NCBI GenBank assembly: GCA_934167135.1
Contig: CAKPKI010000002.1
Coordinates: 1 to 46,366 of the forward strand
Source: an uncultured Clostridia bacterium
Lineage (GTDB): Bacteria; Bacillota; Clostridia; TANB77; CAG-508
Direction: 5' to 3'
DNA: 46,366 bases
Below are positions 25,913-34,245 of the stretch, piece by piece. Numbering within the stretch: the stretch's first letter is position 1; each line of letters opens with the position of its first letter. A model generated the notes under the pieces. That model was not told the DNA's origin, did not search any database, and was given only the letters and a program-made list of their open reading frames with translations. A program made the translations under genes and the position numbers.

Positions 25913-26068
25913 GATTAAAAACTTATTATTAAAAAATTTTGAATTAAATTGATTTGACTTTCATCAGCATTATGTTACATCATTTTAATTCACTTGTCAA
26001 CACAATTTCTAAAAAAACATCAAAAATCGTTCGACAAAATATTACAATATATTTTATTTTTCTACTTT

Positions 26069-26599
26069 TTATAAAAAAATCCATCTACAAATAATAATAG
26101 AAACAACAATACCAGTTAAATCAGCTAACAAAGCTGGAATTAAAATCATTCTGGTATTTTTTATTTTTACAGAACTAGTATATACTGCAATTGTATATAA
26201 AGTTGTTTCTGTTGACCCCATTATAACAGAGGCAAGTAACCCAATAAAAGAATCAACCCCATTACTTTTTATAATATCTGTAGCTATGGCCATAGAAGCA
26301 CTACCTGAAATTGGTCTTAATAAAGCTAATGGAACAACTTCACTAGGAAATTTCAATAATTTTAAAATTGGTGTAATCAAATTTGTTATAAACTCCAAAA
26401 TTCCTGAACTTCTAAGCATCCCTATAGCCACAAATAATCCAATTAAAGTTGGAAAAATTTTAAAACTAATTTCTACACCTTCAAAAGCCCCTTTTAAAAA
26501 AATATCAAAAACAGATTTTTTCTCTTTTAAACCTTGAGCAACAATTATTAAAATAACTATTGGCATTGCAACTATCGAAATATAATTAATAATCTCCAT
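26069..26599 (-). CDS. spmB: Spore maturation protein B
   Basis: SpmB, with SpmA, is needed for full dehydration of the spore core. This 176-residue protein is a multi-helix membrane protein of the nucleoside-recognition (Gate) domain family. It carries the conserved RPISGSASMAIATDIIK and IMGSTETTLYTIAVYTSSV. The start follows AAGAAGGAT. It begins 13 nt after the spmA stop. Confidence 0.92.
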   Translation of the reverse strand: MEIINYISIVAMPIVILIIVAQGLKEKKSVFDIFLKGAFEGVEISFKIFPTLIGLFVAIGMLRSSGILEFITNLITPILKLLKFPSEVVPLALLRPISGSASMAIATDIIKSNGVDSFIGLLASVIMGSTETTLYTIAVYTSSVKIKNTRMILIPALLADLTGIVVSIIICRWIFL

Positions 26600-26612
26600 T
26601 TAAAATCCTTCT

Positions 26613-27197
26613 TTATTTTTTTGATGTCATTTTTATAAAAATTTTGCAAAAAATAATAGCAATAATACCTGCACATATAGTTGATATCCAAACTGGAAAT
26701 ATTATTTGTGATGGATTATTAGAATTAAGAGAACTTCTAATTGCAATAACTGTTGTAGGTATAATTTGCCAAGATGCTGTATTTAATACAATTAACATCA
26801 TCATATTATCACTTAATTTATCTTTATTTTTATTTTCCTTTTGTAATTCGTCCATAGCTTTTAAGCCTAATGGTGTAGCAGCATTCCCAAGTCCTAAAAT
26901 ATTTGCAATAATATTCATTATAATATTATTATAAGATTTACTATCTACATCTAGATTTTTAAAAAGAATTTTTATAATTGGTTTTAATAACTTAGACAAA
27001 TATTTTATTATATCAGTGTTAGATGCAACCTCCATTATTCCTGACCATAAACAAGTCATGCCTATTAATGTTAATGTCAAATTAACTGCATTTTCAGTTG
27101 ACTCAAAAATAGATGTATTTAAATTTTGTATATTACCTGAAAAAATTGCGTAAACTATAGATATTATTATAAAAATTGGCCATAATATATTTAACAT
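26613..27197 (-). CDS. spmA: Spore maturation protein A
   Basis: The 194-residue membrane protein pairs with SpmB. It has the N-terminal IWPIFIIISIVYAIFSGN helix, the Gate-domain block LTLIGMTCLWSGIMEVA and the family motif NILGLGNAATPLGLKAM. A later block is LNTASWQIIPTTVIAIRS. The ATG follows AAAGGGGATAAAT. It heads the spmA-spmB operon and is divergent from the AbrB-type gene. Confidence 0.93.
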   Translation of the reverse strand: MLNILWPIFIIISIVYAIFSGNIQNLNTSIFESTENAVNLTLTLIGMTCLWSGIMEVASNTDIIKYLSKLLKPIIKILFKNLDVDSKSYNNIIMNIIANILGLGNAATPLGLKAMDELQKENKNKDKLSDNMMMLIVLNTASWQIIPTTVIAIRSSLNSNNPSQIIFPVWISTICAGIIAIIFCKIFIKMTSKK

Positions 27198-27275
27198 ATT
27201 TATCCCCTTTTTATATTTATATTTTTCAAATTACTAAATTATAACAAATTTATTTACAATAATTTGAAATTTTGA

Positions 27276-27304
27276 TTGACCAATTTAAATATATATGTTA
27301 TCAT
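27276..27304 (+). promoter_or_regulatory. Sigma-A promoter of the AbrB-type gene
   Basis: TTGACC (27276-27281), 17 bp and TATCAT (27299-27304), with an extended TG just before the -10 box, lie about 38 nt upstream of the ATG. Confidence 0.75.
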
Positions 27305-27341
27305 ATAGATGAATTGATTTATTGTTTAAGGAGGCCAAGTT

Positions 27342-27611
27342 ATGAAATCTACAGGTATTGTAAGAAAAGTTGATGAATTAGGTAGAGTTGTTATACCAAT
27401 TGAAATTAGAAATAAATTCGATATAGCAGAAAAAGATCCAATAGAAATATATGTTGATGGTTCTTCTATTATACTAAAAAAATATGAACCAAATTGTATC
27501 TTTTGCGGAAATTCAAAAAATTTAATAGCATATAAAGATAAATTAGTTTGTTCAAAATGTGCACAAAAACTTGCAAATTTTGATAATGAAAACGATGATG
27601 AAGAAAACTAG
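27342..27611 (+). CDS. AbrB-family transition-state regulator with C-terminal zinc ribbon
   Basis: The 89-residue protein starts with a swapped-hairpin AbrB DNA-binding domain (residues 1-48: MKSTGIVRKVDELGRVVIPI, then EIRNKFDI and EIYVDGSSIILKKYEP). A zinc ribbon with CxxC pairs C52/C55 and C70/C73 and an acidic tail follow. This layout is common in Clostridia and differs from B. subtilis AbrB, whose C-terminus is a dimerisation domain. It likely represses post-exponential genes. It is a single-gene unit between a strong promoter and a strong terminator. Confidence 0.9.
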   Translation: MKSTGIVRKVDELGRVVIPIEIRNKFDIAEKDPIEIYVDGSSIILKKYEPNCIFCGNSKNLIAYKDKLVCSKCAQKLANFDNENDDEEN

Positions 27612-27638
27612 AGAAATAATCTCTAGTTTTTTCTTATT
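27609..27638 (+). terminator. Intrinsic terminator of the AbrB-type gene
   Basis: ACTAGAGA-type and TCTCTAGT arms pair around a short AAATAA loop, followed by TTTTTTCTT. It overlaps the stop codon. Confidence 0.8.
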
Positions 27639-27647
27639 TATTTTTAA

Positions 27648-28469
27648 TTAAATAAATTTCATATAAATTTCATTTTTATTAACATTTCTATCTTTTGCTA
27701 TTTTTTTAATTATTTCTTTTTTATCAAGTCCCTGTTTTTTATAATATTCGTAATGTTGTTCTAAAGTTAATAAATTTAATTTATTTTCATTATTTATTTC
27801 TTCTTTATTTCCTTCAATTATTAAAATCATTTCACCTTTTAAATTATCTATATTTTCTAATAATTCATCAATATTTTTTCTAATAAATTCTTCATGAATT
27901 TTTGTTAATTCTCTGGCTAGTATAATTTTTCTGTTTTTTAATATTTCTTTTAAATCTTCTAAAGTATTTTTCATTTTATGAGGTGCCTCATAAATTATTA
28001 TTGTTTTTGAAGATTTGTCAATTTCTTCTAATTTTTCTTTTCTTAATTTTTTATTTAATGGCAAAAATCCCAAAAAAGTAAATTCTTTTGTATTAACTCC
28101 TGATGCAATTAATGCATTTACAAATGCACATGCTCCCGGTATTGGTATTATTTGAATATTTTCTTCTATTGCTTTTTTTATAATTTCTTCACCTGGATCG
28201 CAAATTCCTGGGGTTCCCGCATCTGAAACTAATGCTATATTTTCACCATTTTTTAATTTTTCTATTAAAATATTACTTTTTATTTCTTCATTATGTCTAT
28301 GATAACTTATTAGTGGTTTAGATATCTCAAAATGATTTAATAATTTTAATGTTTGCCTTGTATCTTCTGCTGCAATTATATCCACCTCTTTTAAAATTCT
28401 TAAGGCTCTTAATGTTATATCTTCTAAATTTCCTATTGGCGTTGCTACTATATATAATTTTCCGTCCAT
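27648..28469 (-). CDS. rsmI: 16S rRNA (cytidine-1402 2'-O)-methyltransferase
   Basis: RsmI methylates C1402 in the ribosomal decoding centre using SAM. From the ATG at 28469 the protein has 273 residues: LYIVATPIGNLEDITLRALR (4-23), AAEDTRQTLKLLNHF, SYHRHNEEIKS, then ALVSDAGTPGICDPGEEI (the SAM site) and IIPIPGACAFVNALIASG. The later block is FLGFLPLNKKLRKEKLEEI. I choose this start because AAAGGG precedes it and the upstream residues (lysine-rich) are not part of the family. Confidence 0.95.
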   Translation of the reverse strand: MDGKLYIVATPIGNLEDITLRALRILKEVDIIAAEDTRQTLKLLNHFEISKPLISYHRHNEEIKSNILIEKLKNGENIALVSDAGTPGICDPGEEIIKKAIEENIQIIPIPGACAFVNALIASGVNTKEFTFLGFLPLNKKLRKEKLEEIDKSSKTIIIYEAPHKMKNTLEDLKEILKNRKIILARELTKIHEEFIRKNIDELLENIDNLKGEMILIIEGNKEEINNENKLNLLTLEQHYEYYKKQGLDKKEIIKKIAKDRNVNKNEIYMKFI

Positions 28470-28581
28470 TTTAATCCCTTTCTTTTTTTTATTTATTTTA
28501 TCATATTTTTTAATTTTTTTCACTATTTTTTTTATTTTTCATATAATATATAAAATAAAAAAATATAAAGAAAGTGATTTT

Positions 28582-28797
28582 ATGAATAATTATTATAGAA
28601 ATAATCAATTACCACCAGCTCCACCAACGCCTCCTAAACCTATTCCGAAACCACCACCTAAACCTCCTCCAAAAAAGAAATTTAATTTTAAATCATTTAA
28701 AAAAAATACTTGTAATTCTTTAAATGAAGTAGAATGTTTTTTAAATAATTTTAGTGATTTTTTAAAATATTGTAAAATAATAAAATTATTAAAATAA
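28582..28797 (+). CDS. Small proline-rich protein (71 aa)
   Basis: The protein opens with an Asn/Tyr-rich segment (MNNYYRNNQ), then a run of PPxP repeats through residue 31, a lysine patch, and a helical tail with two cysteines (NTCNSLNEVECFLNNFSDFL). I do not recognise a family. Proline-rich starts of this kind occur on small spore-coat or envelope proteins, but no motif proves that. AAAGAAAGTGA precedes the ATG. The last eight codons form the left arm of a strong terminator. Confidence 0.6.
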   Translation: MNNYYRNNQLPPAPPTPPKPIPKPPPKPPPKKKFNFKSFKKNTCNSLNEVECFLNNFSDFLKYCKIIKLLK

Positions 28798-28828
28798 TTA
28801 TTTATTTTAATAATTTTATTATTTTTAC
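28772..28828. terminator. Strong bidirectional terminator
   Basis: Arms of about 26 nt (28772-28797 and 28802-28828), all A/T except the outermost G-C pair, pair with a single bulge around a 4-nt loop. U-rich tracts occur in both directions. It serves the proline-rich gene on the plus strand and the GerM-domain gene on the minus strand. Confidence 0.75.
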
Positions 28829-28838
28829 AGATTATTTT

Positions 28839-29375
28839 TTATGAATTATTTTTTACATATATATCTGGTATTTTATTATTAATTTCTCCATTTATTAAAA
28901 ATTTAACTGAATTAATTTCTTTTAAATTTGTTAATGTATTTACTATACTATTAATTATTTTTAATTTATTTTTTTCATCTCCCATTTCTAAAAATTCATT
29001 TGACATGTTTATTTCTGCACATGAATTTTTTATATTTATATCATGTATCACTGTTCCCTCTGGAATTAATTTTTTTAGATTACTGCTTTGTGGTCCATTT
29101 ATTAGTAAATTTATTATTTCTTTTTCTGGATTTTTTATTAATTTATTTGCATCTATTAATCTAGTTTCTGCTTCTAATTCTCCTGTTTCTGAATTTTCGA
29201 AATATAATGCTATTTTTGTTTGCCTTGCTTGCTCTTCTGATATTTCTTCTTGTGGTGTGTAGTTTTGATATTCGTCTTCTTTTTCCTTTTCTATACTTAT
29301 ATTTTTATATATAAATATTGATAATAATATTATTAATATTATCATTATTAATGCTATTATTTGCTTTTTTTTCAT
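28839..29375 (-). CDS. GerM-domain membrane-anchored protein
   Basis: The 178-residue product has an N-terminal membrane anchor (about 4-24), a charged linker, and a GerMN-type domain seen in spore-formers, linked to sporulation and germination. Visible blocks are TKIALYFENSETGELEAETR (about 53-72), EIINLLINGPQSSNLKKLIP, GTVIHDINIKNSCAEINMSN and INSIVNTLTNLKEINSVKFL. I use the ATG at 29375 behind GGAGGGAGCGAA; a TTG eight codons earlier overlaps this site. A distinct GerM role cannot be shown. Confidence 0.8.
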   Translation of the reverse strand: MKKKQIIALIMIILIILLSIFIYKNISIEKEKEDEYQNYTPQEEISEEQARQTKIALYFENSETGELEAETRLIDANKLIKNPEKEIINLLINGPQSSNLKKLIPEGTVIHDINIKNSCAEINMSNEFLEMGDEKNKLKIINSIVNTLTNLKEINSVKFLINGEINNKIPDIYVKNNS

Positions 29376-29439
29376 TTCGCTCCCTCCTTGTCTTTTCAAT
29401 AATATTATTGGTTTTGGATTTTTAGAACATAAAATAAAA

Positions 29440-29485
29440 AAACTAACCTTAATTAATACTAATTAAATTTTATGGTTAGTTCTTT
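29440..29485 (-). terminator. Intrinsic terminator after the ABC permease gene
   Basis: On the minus strand AACTAACC and GGTTAGTT form the base of a stem with an inner AATTAA pairing, followed by TTTTTTTATTTT. Confidence 0.75.
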
Positions 29486-29491
29486 TTAGTT

Positions 29492-31180
29492 TTAATATAT
29501 TTTTTTAAACAATTTATTTATATTTTTTTTGATCAATTTATTTATTATAAATAATAAACTTATTAATATTGCACTTATTAATATAAGAGAAATTTTTACA
29601 TCTAAGTTTTCAAAAATCTTTACCAAATAATATAATAGTATGATAATTATTATTGTTATAAAATACTGATATAACTTATTCCCTTTTCCCTTTAACGCAG
29701 AAGTTTCTGTTATCCAATTTAAATTTGGTTTTCTTAAATTTACAACGACCATTAAAAAACTATTAATGATATTCAATATCATTGCAATTTCAATTCCTAT
29801 AATATAATAAAAAATTGAAATTTTAGGTATATTTATAGATATTACTATGGTCATTCCAATTATAGCAAAAGTATTAATTATTATCTCTGGAATGCTCTTC
29901 CAAACAAATTGTTTGTATAAAGATATTGGTATATATTTCATAACAACTGCATTTTTTCCTTCTCTTGAAATTGATGTTATTGATAGATTTGAAAACATGA
30001 ACATAATTTGTAATATACCACTTACTATTCCAATGCATTGTAAAATGAATTGATTTATCTCTATTTGGTTTATTAACTCTTCTTTTTGCAAATTATTTAT
30101 AAAAAATGGTAAAATCCAATTAATAATAACTAATAGCATTACTATTATAAAAATATATTGAATAATACATTGAATAAAAAATGTTGGTTCTTTTATTACT
30201 TTAATAAACTCGCTTTTTATATATGAATTTTTTACCGTATTTTTTTTATATTTATTTTTTATTTTTTCCTTCTTATATGTATTTTTGTTAATATATGCAA
30301 TATTTTTTAACAAGTTTTTTAAATATAATATTTTTCCAAAAAATACAAATACTAAAAATGATAAAATTGAGATAAAAATTAATTTTAATACTTGAAAAAA
30401 TATATTTGCTATATTAAAATTTGTTAATAAACTTACACATGGGTTTATAATCACAAAATAGCTATTTAATTTATCTAATCTATTATTAAATGCCTCTCCT
30501 CTTAATTTTGAGTCTTCAGTTTCAATTTCTTCTTGTACTATATTATCATTAAATATTAAGTTTATTAATTGTATTTCTGCAAAGACCATTATCAAACACA
30601 TTATTGCAACAATTATTATTTGAAATATATCTTTGTTTCTTATAAATTTAGATAATTGCATAAAAAATAACATTAATATACTAATTACAGTCACCAAAAA
30701 TATAGGAAATAATATTAATACTAATATAGATGTTATATAATAAGCAATTGCTGGTTCTACAATTATTCCATATATTAATAATGGTAAAGCTAAAAATAAT
30801 AATTCCATACTATATGTCATACTGATTACATTATTAAATTTTGCGATTAATAATTCTATTGGTTTTATCGGTAATGGTAATATATATTCTAAATCCCTAG
30901 AAAAGAAGAATACATTAATACACACAAATATTGTTTGAAAAACAAATATTGTTGCAATCATTGGAAAATAAATTTTAAAAAATATAATTGCTTGCCCATT
31001 ATTATTTAATAAATTTATTATCTTAAAACTTAAAATCATAACAACAAATGCCACTATTACCAATAACCATGTAAAACTCGATTTCTTATTTATTTTTTTG
31101 CTATCCTTTTTAAATATATATAAATTTTGAAAATAATCTTTTATAAAAATTTTCGACAATTGTGTTATTTTTTTAATCAT
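29492..31180 (-). CDS. ABC exporter permease (multi-span)
   Basis: This 562-residue integral membrane protein has about twelve predicted helices and polar loops. Its size and pattern fit the putative ABC-2-like permeases (ABC_tran_2 group), with an early FFSRDLEYILPLPIKPIELLIAK segment that is typical of them. The start codon overlaps the stop of the ATPase gene by 8 nt, so they form one exporter. No substrate can be named; lipids, peptides or drugs are all possible. Confidence 0.85.
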   Translation of the reverse strand: MIKKITQLSKIFIKDYFQNLYIFKKDSKKINKKSSFTWLLVIVAFVVMILSFKIINLLNNNGQAIIFFKIYFPMIATIFVFQTIFVCINVFFFSRDLEYILPLPIKPIELLIAKFNNVISMTYSMELLFLALPLLIYGIIVEPAIAYYITSILVLILFPIFLVTVISILMLFFMQLSKFIRNKDIFQIIIVAIMCLIMVFAEIQLINLIFNDNIVQEEIETEDSKLRGEAFNNRLDKLNSYFVIINPCVSLLTNFNIANIFFQVLKLIFISILSFLVFVFFGKILYLKNLLKNIAYINKNTYKKEKIKNKYKKNTVKNSYIKSEFIKVIKEPTFFIQCIIQYIFIIVMLLVIINWILPFFINNLQKEELINQIEINQFILQCIGIVSGILQIMFMFSNLSITSISREGKNAVVMKYIPISLYKQFVWKSIPEIIINTFAIIGMTIVISINIPKISIFYYIIGIEIAMILNIINSFLMVVVNLRKPNLNWITETSALKGKGNKLYQYFITIIIIILLYYLVKIFENLDVKISLILISAILISLLFIINKLIKKNINKLFKKIY

Positions 31181-31898
31181 TTTTTGTCATCTCCATAAAT
31201 AATTCTTCTAATGATTTGTTTTCTTTTAATTCTTTTCTCATTTCTTCAATTGTACCCACAAATATCAATTTGCCTTTATTTATTATGCCTATTTTATCAC
31301 ATAATTTCTCTGCTACATCCAATATATGTGTGGAAAAAAATACACAATTATTTTTTTCTACAATTTCCTTCATTATTTTTTTTAATTCATATGTTGATTT
31401 AGGATCTAATCCTATCATTGGTTCATCTATAATCCAATTTTTAGGATTATGTAATAATGAACCTATTATAATTATTTTCTGCCTCATTCCATGTGAATAA
31501 CTTTGTATTTTATCATTTAATACATCATTTATTTCAAATATTTGGGTTAGTTTTTCTATTCTTTCTATTCTTTCTTCTAATCCAACATTATATATATCTG
31601 CCATAAAATTCAAATACTCTATTCCTTTTAATTTTAAAAACATGTCCGGGCTATCTGGTACATATCCGAATTGTTTTTTTGCTTCAATCGGGTCTTTAAA
31701 AATACTATGTCCATCTATTTCTATATCGCCTTCATCAATGTCTAGTATTCCTGTTATCATTTTTATTGTTGTAGTTTTCCCAGCTCCATTTGGACCTAAA
31801 AAGCCAAATATTTTTCCATCTTCTACTTTTAAATTTAGATTTTTTATTATTTTATCTTTTTTGTTATACGATTTTGATAAATTTTTAATTTCTATCAT
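31173..31898 (-). CDS. ABC exporter ATP-binding protein
   Basis: The 241-residue ATPase has Walker A GFLGPNGAGKTTTIKM, the Q-loop in QFGYVPDSPDM, the signature SYSHGMRQKIIIIGSLL, Walker B NWIIDEPMIGLDPKS and the H-loop in VFFSTHILDVAE. It is of the CcmA/drug-exporter type. I start at the ATG at 31898 behind AGAGGTGATATA; a first ATG five codons upstream overlaps that site. It is the first gene of a two-gene operon with the permease. Confidence 0.93.
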   Translation of the reverse strand: MIEIKNLSKSYNKKDKIIKNLNLKVEDGKIFGFLGPNGAGKTTTIKMITGILDIDEGDIEIDGHSIFKDPIEAKKQFGYVPDSPDMFLKLKGIEYLNFMADIYNVGLEERIERIEKLTQIFEINDVLNDKIQSYSHGMRQKIIIIGSLLHNPKNWIIDEPMIGLDPKSTYELKKIMKEIVEKNNCVFFSTHILDVAEKLCDKIGIINKGKLIFVGTIEEMRKELKENKSLEELFMEMTKND

Positions 31899-31935
31899 TA
31901 TATCACCTCTCATTTTTTTTATAATTATATCATAA

Positions 31936-31972
31936 AAAAACGATAAAATAAACTATTTTATCGTTTTTTTGT
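31936..31972. terminator. Bidirectional terminator at the end of the T4SS locus
   Basis: AAACGATAAAATA and TATTTTATCGTTT pair around a short loop, with A- and T-runs on both sides. It closes the T4SS transcript on the minus strand, about 18 nt after its last stop. Confidence 0.8.
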
Positions 31973-31989
31973 TATAGGTCCTCACATAA

Positions 31990-32346
31990 TTATAAATCAT
32001 TTATCTCTCTTATTATAGATTCTACACCTCTAACCTTATTGTCACTCATCTTTTCATTTCTTTCTAATCGCTTAATATAAGTTTGAAGATCTTTTTCTGT
32101 TGGAGAACTTTCTGACATTTTTGCTGCCGCAATTCTTTCTTTGCTTGCTCTTTCTTTAGAATTTCCATTTTTAGCTTTCATTGCCTTTATTATTATCTCA
32201 TCATTGTTAACACCATATTCTCTATACTTTTGTGCATCTTTCATTGCAGCATCAACTTCTTCCTTAGTTTTTAGACCTAATTTATCTTGATACATTTTTC
32301 TAATATTTTTATCTTTTGCATGCTTTTTGTCTGCTTTTTCGTTCAT
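31990..32346 (-). CDS. Small charged helical protein, last gene of the T4SS locus (118 aa)
   Basis: The protein is soluble, Lys/Glu-rich and helical, with KLGLKTKEEVDAAMKDAQKY and an Asp-rich end REINDL. I recognise no family. The ATG at 32346 lies inside the end of the preceding frame (38-nt overlap) in the +1 frame. Its ribosome site is poor (AGAAGG only two bases away). It may depend on coupled translation, or it may be a further part of the VirB6-like polypeptide reached by frameshift at the CGA codon just there. CGA is used freely elsewhere, so that second idea is weak. Confidence 0.6.
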   Translation of the reverse strand: MNEKADKKHAKDKNIRKMYQDKLGLKTKEEVDAAMKDAQKYREYGVNNDEIIIKAMKAKNGNSKERASKERIAAAKMSESSPTEKDLQTYIKRLERNEKMSDNKVRGVESIIREINDL

Positions 32347-33076
32347 TACCTTCTGATAGATTTCCTACCTCTCCAGTCACTTTACCAGCTGCATGTGCAA
32401 CCCTATTACCAAGCCCTTCTCCAAAATCAAGTCCTGCCTTACCACCTGCTATTACATTTTTTCCAACATTTTTTGGGTCTCCTGTTGCAATACCTGCTGC
32501 TGCACCAGCCATTGCCCCCATAGCCATATTAGCAGATTTCAAAGTCACTTTCATTGCACTACCAGTTGCAGACTTCACTCCATTTACAGCATGTTTAACC
32601 ATTGCACCCTTTACGGTTGATGCTCCAGTATTCCCTATAATTGCTCTAGACCATCCATTTTTTATCATCCTCTTATAACTTCTTGTTTTTTCTTTTGGTT
32701 TTTCCTTCTCTCTATCACTTTCTGACACTGGTTGTGGTAATTGTTCAGGAGGCTCTTGTTGTTTTATATAATCATATGAACTGTCATTGTGTGGATCATA
32801 GTTTTCATCATATTCGTCTGTATAAGGATTATAATATGAACCTTCCGAATTTTGATCAAATCCTTCTGATTTATATTTATCTAAAACAGGATCATTTTCT
32901 TCTGGACCAATAGTTCTATTTCCCGAAGATTCATCCTCATTAGCCAAATCATCAATTAAATTATTTACTTTTTTATCTGTATCAGCTGTTCTTATTTTAG
33001 ACTGTTTTTCCTCTTCGTTATTTTTATTTCCAAGTTTATTTCCTTCAGCTCCGGTTACCTTTTCCTCCTTTTGCAA
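32309..33076 (-). CDS. C-terminal cytoplasmic part of the VirB6/TrbL-like protein (separate frame, no proper start)
   Basis: The frame encodes about 255 residues: an acidic disordered region (DNDPVL-type, with YYNPYTDEYDENYDP) and then an Ala/Gly-rich tail (AMGAMAGAAAGIATGDPKNV). The tail matches the cytoplasmic extensions found after the last membrane helix in VirB6-like proteins. It has no ATG near its beginning; the only early candidate is a TTG without a ribosome site. It continues the VirB6-like frame in the +1 phase exactly at the codon pair AAC CGG (33051-33056), so I read it as the third part of one polypeptide. Confidence 0.65.
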   Translation of the reverse strand: MQKEEKVTGAEGNKLGNKNNEEEKQSKIRTADTDKKVNNLIDDLANEDESSGNRTIGPEENDPVLDKYKSEGFDQNSEGSYYNPYTDEYDENYDPHNDSSYDYIKQQEPPEQLPQPVSESDREKEKPKEKTRSYKRMIKNGWSRAIIGNTGASTVKGAMVKHAVNGVKSATGSAMKVTLKSANMAMGAMAGAAAGIATGDPKNVGKNVIAGGKAGLDFGEGLGNRVAHAAGKVTGEVGNLSEGNERKSRQKACKR

Positions 33077-34226
33077 ATCTTGACAATGAATTAACTCCTG
33101 TCATTGCAAGAGCTGCCCCAGCTGCTCCTGATAAAAACCCTGGTGTAGCTGCTTTATCAAATCCAAACATTTTTCTTACAAATTTTTCTGCCGGAATCAT
33201 AAATCCTATAATTACTACAGAATATATTATATTTGTAGATGCCAACTCAAATGCCATTGTAACAAATACTGTATATAATAGTAAATGCAATGGTTGAATC
33301 AACAAATTAAATATATATTCTTTTAACCACATATCAAAAGCTTGTGCTTTTCCATCTTTTATTTTATCTATAGGATATGTTAAAGCAACAAATGGCGAAA
33401 TAACAGTTAAAAACAGTAAATATATTAATCTCTTTATATATATTATAGAGAACGAAAGTGTATATAGTACTAAAACCAAATATACTAATGTATATCCAAC
33501 ATGTTCCATTGAATTACTATATTCTTGTGCTTGTATTCTTATTTGTCCCATCATATTAGTTGGCCATTTAATAACTTTTTCTGAACCTTCATCATACAAA
33601 TATGTAGTACCTGATGTTTTTTCTAACTCTTCTATTGCTTTCTGTAAATTATCATTTGGCTCATCTATTACTGAAATGCAAATATTTTTACCCTGTGCTT
33701 GATCAACTATTTCTATAATACTTTCTACAATACTATGAGCAAATACCATTATGTAATGCATTAATACCATTAGACACAGTGCTATTACCCAATCAGCTAA
33801 CATTTGTTTATATTTTGCCTTTTCATCTGCAATACTACTTATAACAATTCTAATTCCAATATATAATAATACTATCATTGAACATACAAGTGCTAGGGTT
33901 CTTATCGCATAATACCATTTTGCAATAGCCTCTCTCATTTCATACGATGAATTGTTAATTGATGTATATATTTTATCTGTGTCATTACTTGTTGCTTTAC
34001 CATCTTTCCAATAATAGTAGCCTGTTGCTTGATATTGAGATCTATCTATTTTGTTATCTTTCCATTCTTCTAATGTTGCTGTTCCAACTTCATTTCCTTC
34101 TTCATCCCCATATTCAACATAAACTTGTTTTGGATTAAATATGTTCGCATCAAATAATAATATTTTTCCACTAAATATTTCTTCTGGTCCTATTGTATAT
34201 GTTGGTAATACTAATGTTTCTTTCAA
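33045..34226 (-). CDS. VirB6/TrbL-like T4SS inner-membrane channel protein, central part
   Basis: The 393-residue frame has about seven membrane helices, including YAIRTLALVCSMIVLLYIGI, WVIALCLMVLMHYIMVF and LIYLLFLTVISPFVALTYPI. A conserved-looking cytoplasmic motif DKIKDGKAQAFDMWLKEY occurs before the last helices. This pattern fits Firmicutes VirB6-like proteins (Tn916 Orf15, TcpH), which build the inner-membrane pore. The frame has no good start: only a TTG, with AAAGGAG 13 nt away. It is in the +1 phase relative to the 152-residue frame upstream, and both ends meet an AAC CGG. With its neighbours it would make a protein of about 797 residues, the normal size for the family. Confidence 0.75.
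   Translation of the reverse strand: MKETLVLPTYTIGPEEIFSGKILLFDANIFNPKQVYVEYGDEEGNEVGTATLEEWKDNKIDRSQYQATGYYYWKDGKATSNDTDKIYTSINNSSYEMREAIAKWYYAIRTLALVCSMIVLLYIGIRIVISSIADEKAKYKQMLADWVIALCLMVLMHYIMVFAHSIVESIIEIVDQAQGKNICISVIDEPNDNLQKAIEELEKTSGTTYLYDEGSEKVIKWPTNMMGQIRIQAQEYSNSMEHVGYTLVYLVLVLYTLSFSIIYIKRLIYLLFLTVISPFVALTYPIDKIKDGKAQAFDMWLKEYIFNLLIQPLHLLLYTVFVTMAFELASTNIIYSVVIIGFMIPAEKFVRKMFGFDKAATPGFLSGAAGAALAMTGVNSLSRFAKGGKGNRS
33051..33056 (-). other. Putative +1 frameshift site B (AAC CGG AGC TGA)
   Basis: In the VirB6-like frame the codons read GGT AAC CGG AGC TGA. Skipping one C gives AAC-(C)-GGA GCT GAA GGA, which continues into the next frame. The octamer AACCGGAG also occurs at 45210-45217 in the phase ACC GGA and is read through there without a break. 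Confidence 0.5.
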
Positions 34227-34245
34227 AGCATCAGCAACTGCTCCT

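Noticed and set aside
32300..32346. A third +1 frameshift at GAA CGA joining the last T4SS frame to the VirB6-like tail
   Set aside because: The phase fits, but CGA is used normally in several genes here and the last frame has its own ATG, so coupled translation explains it better.
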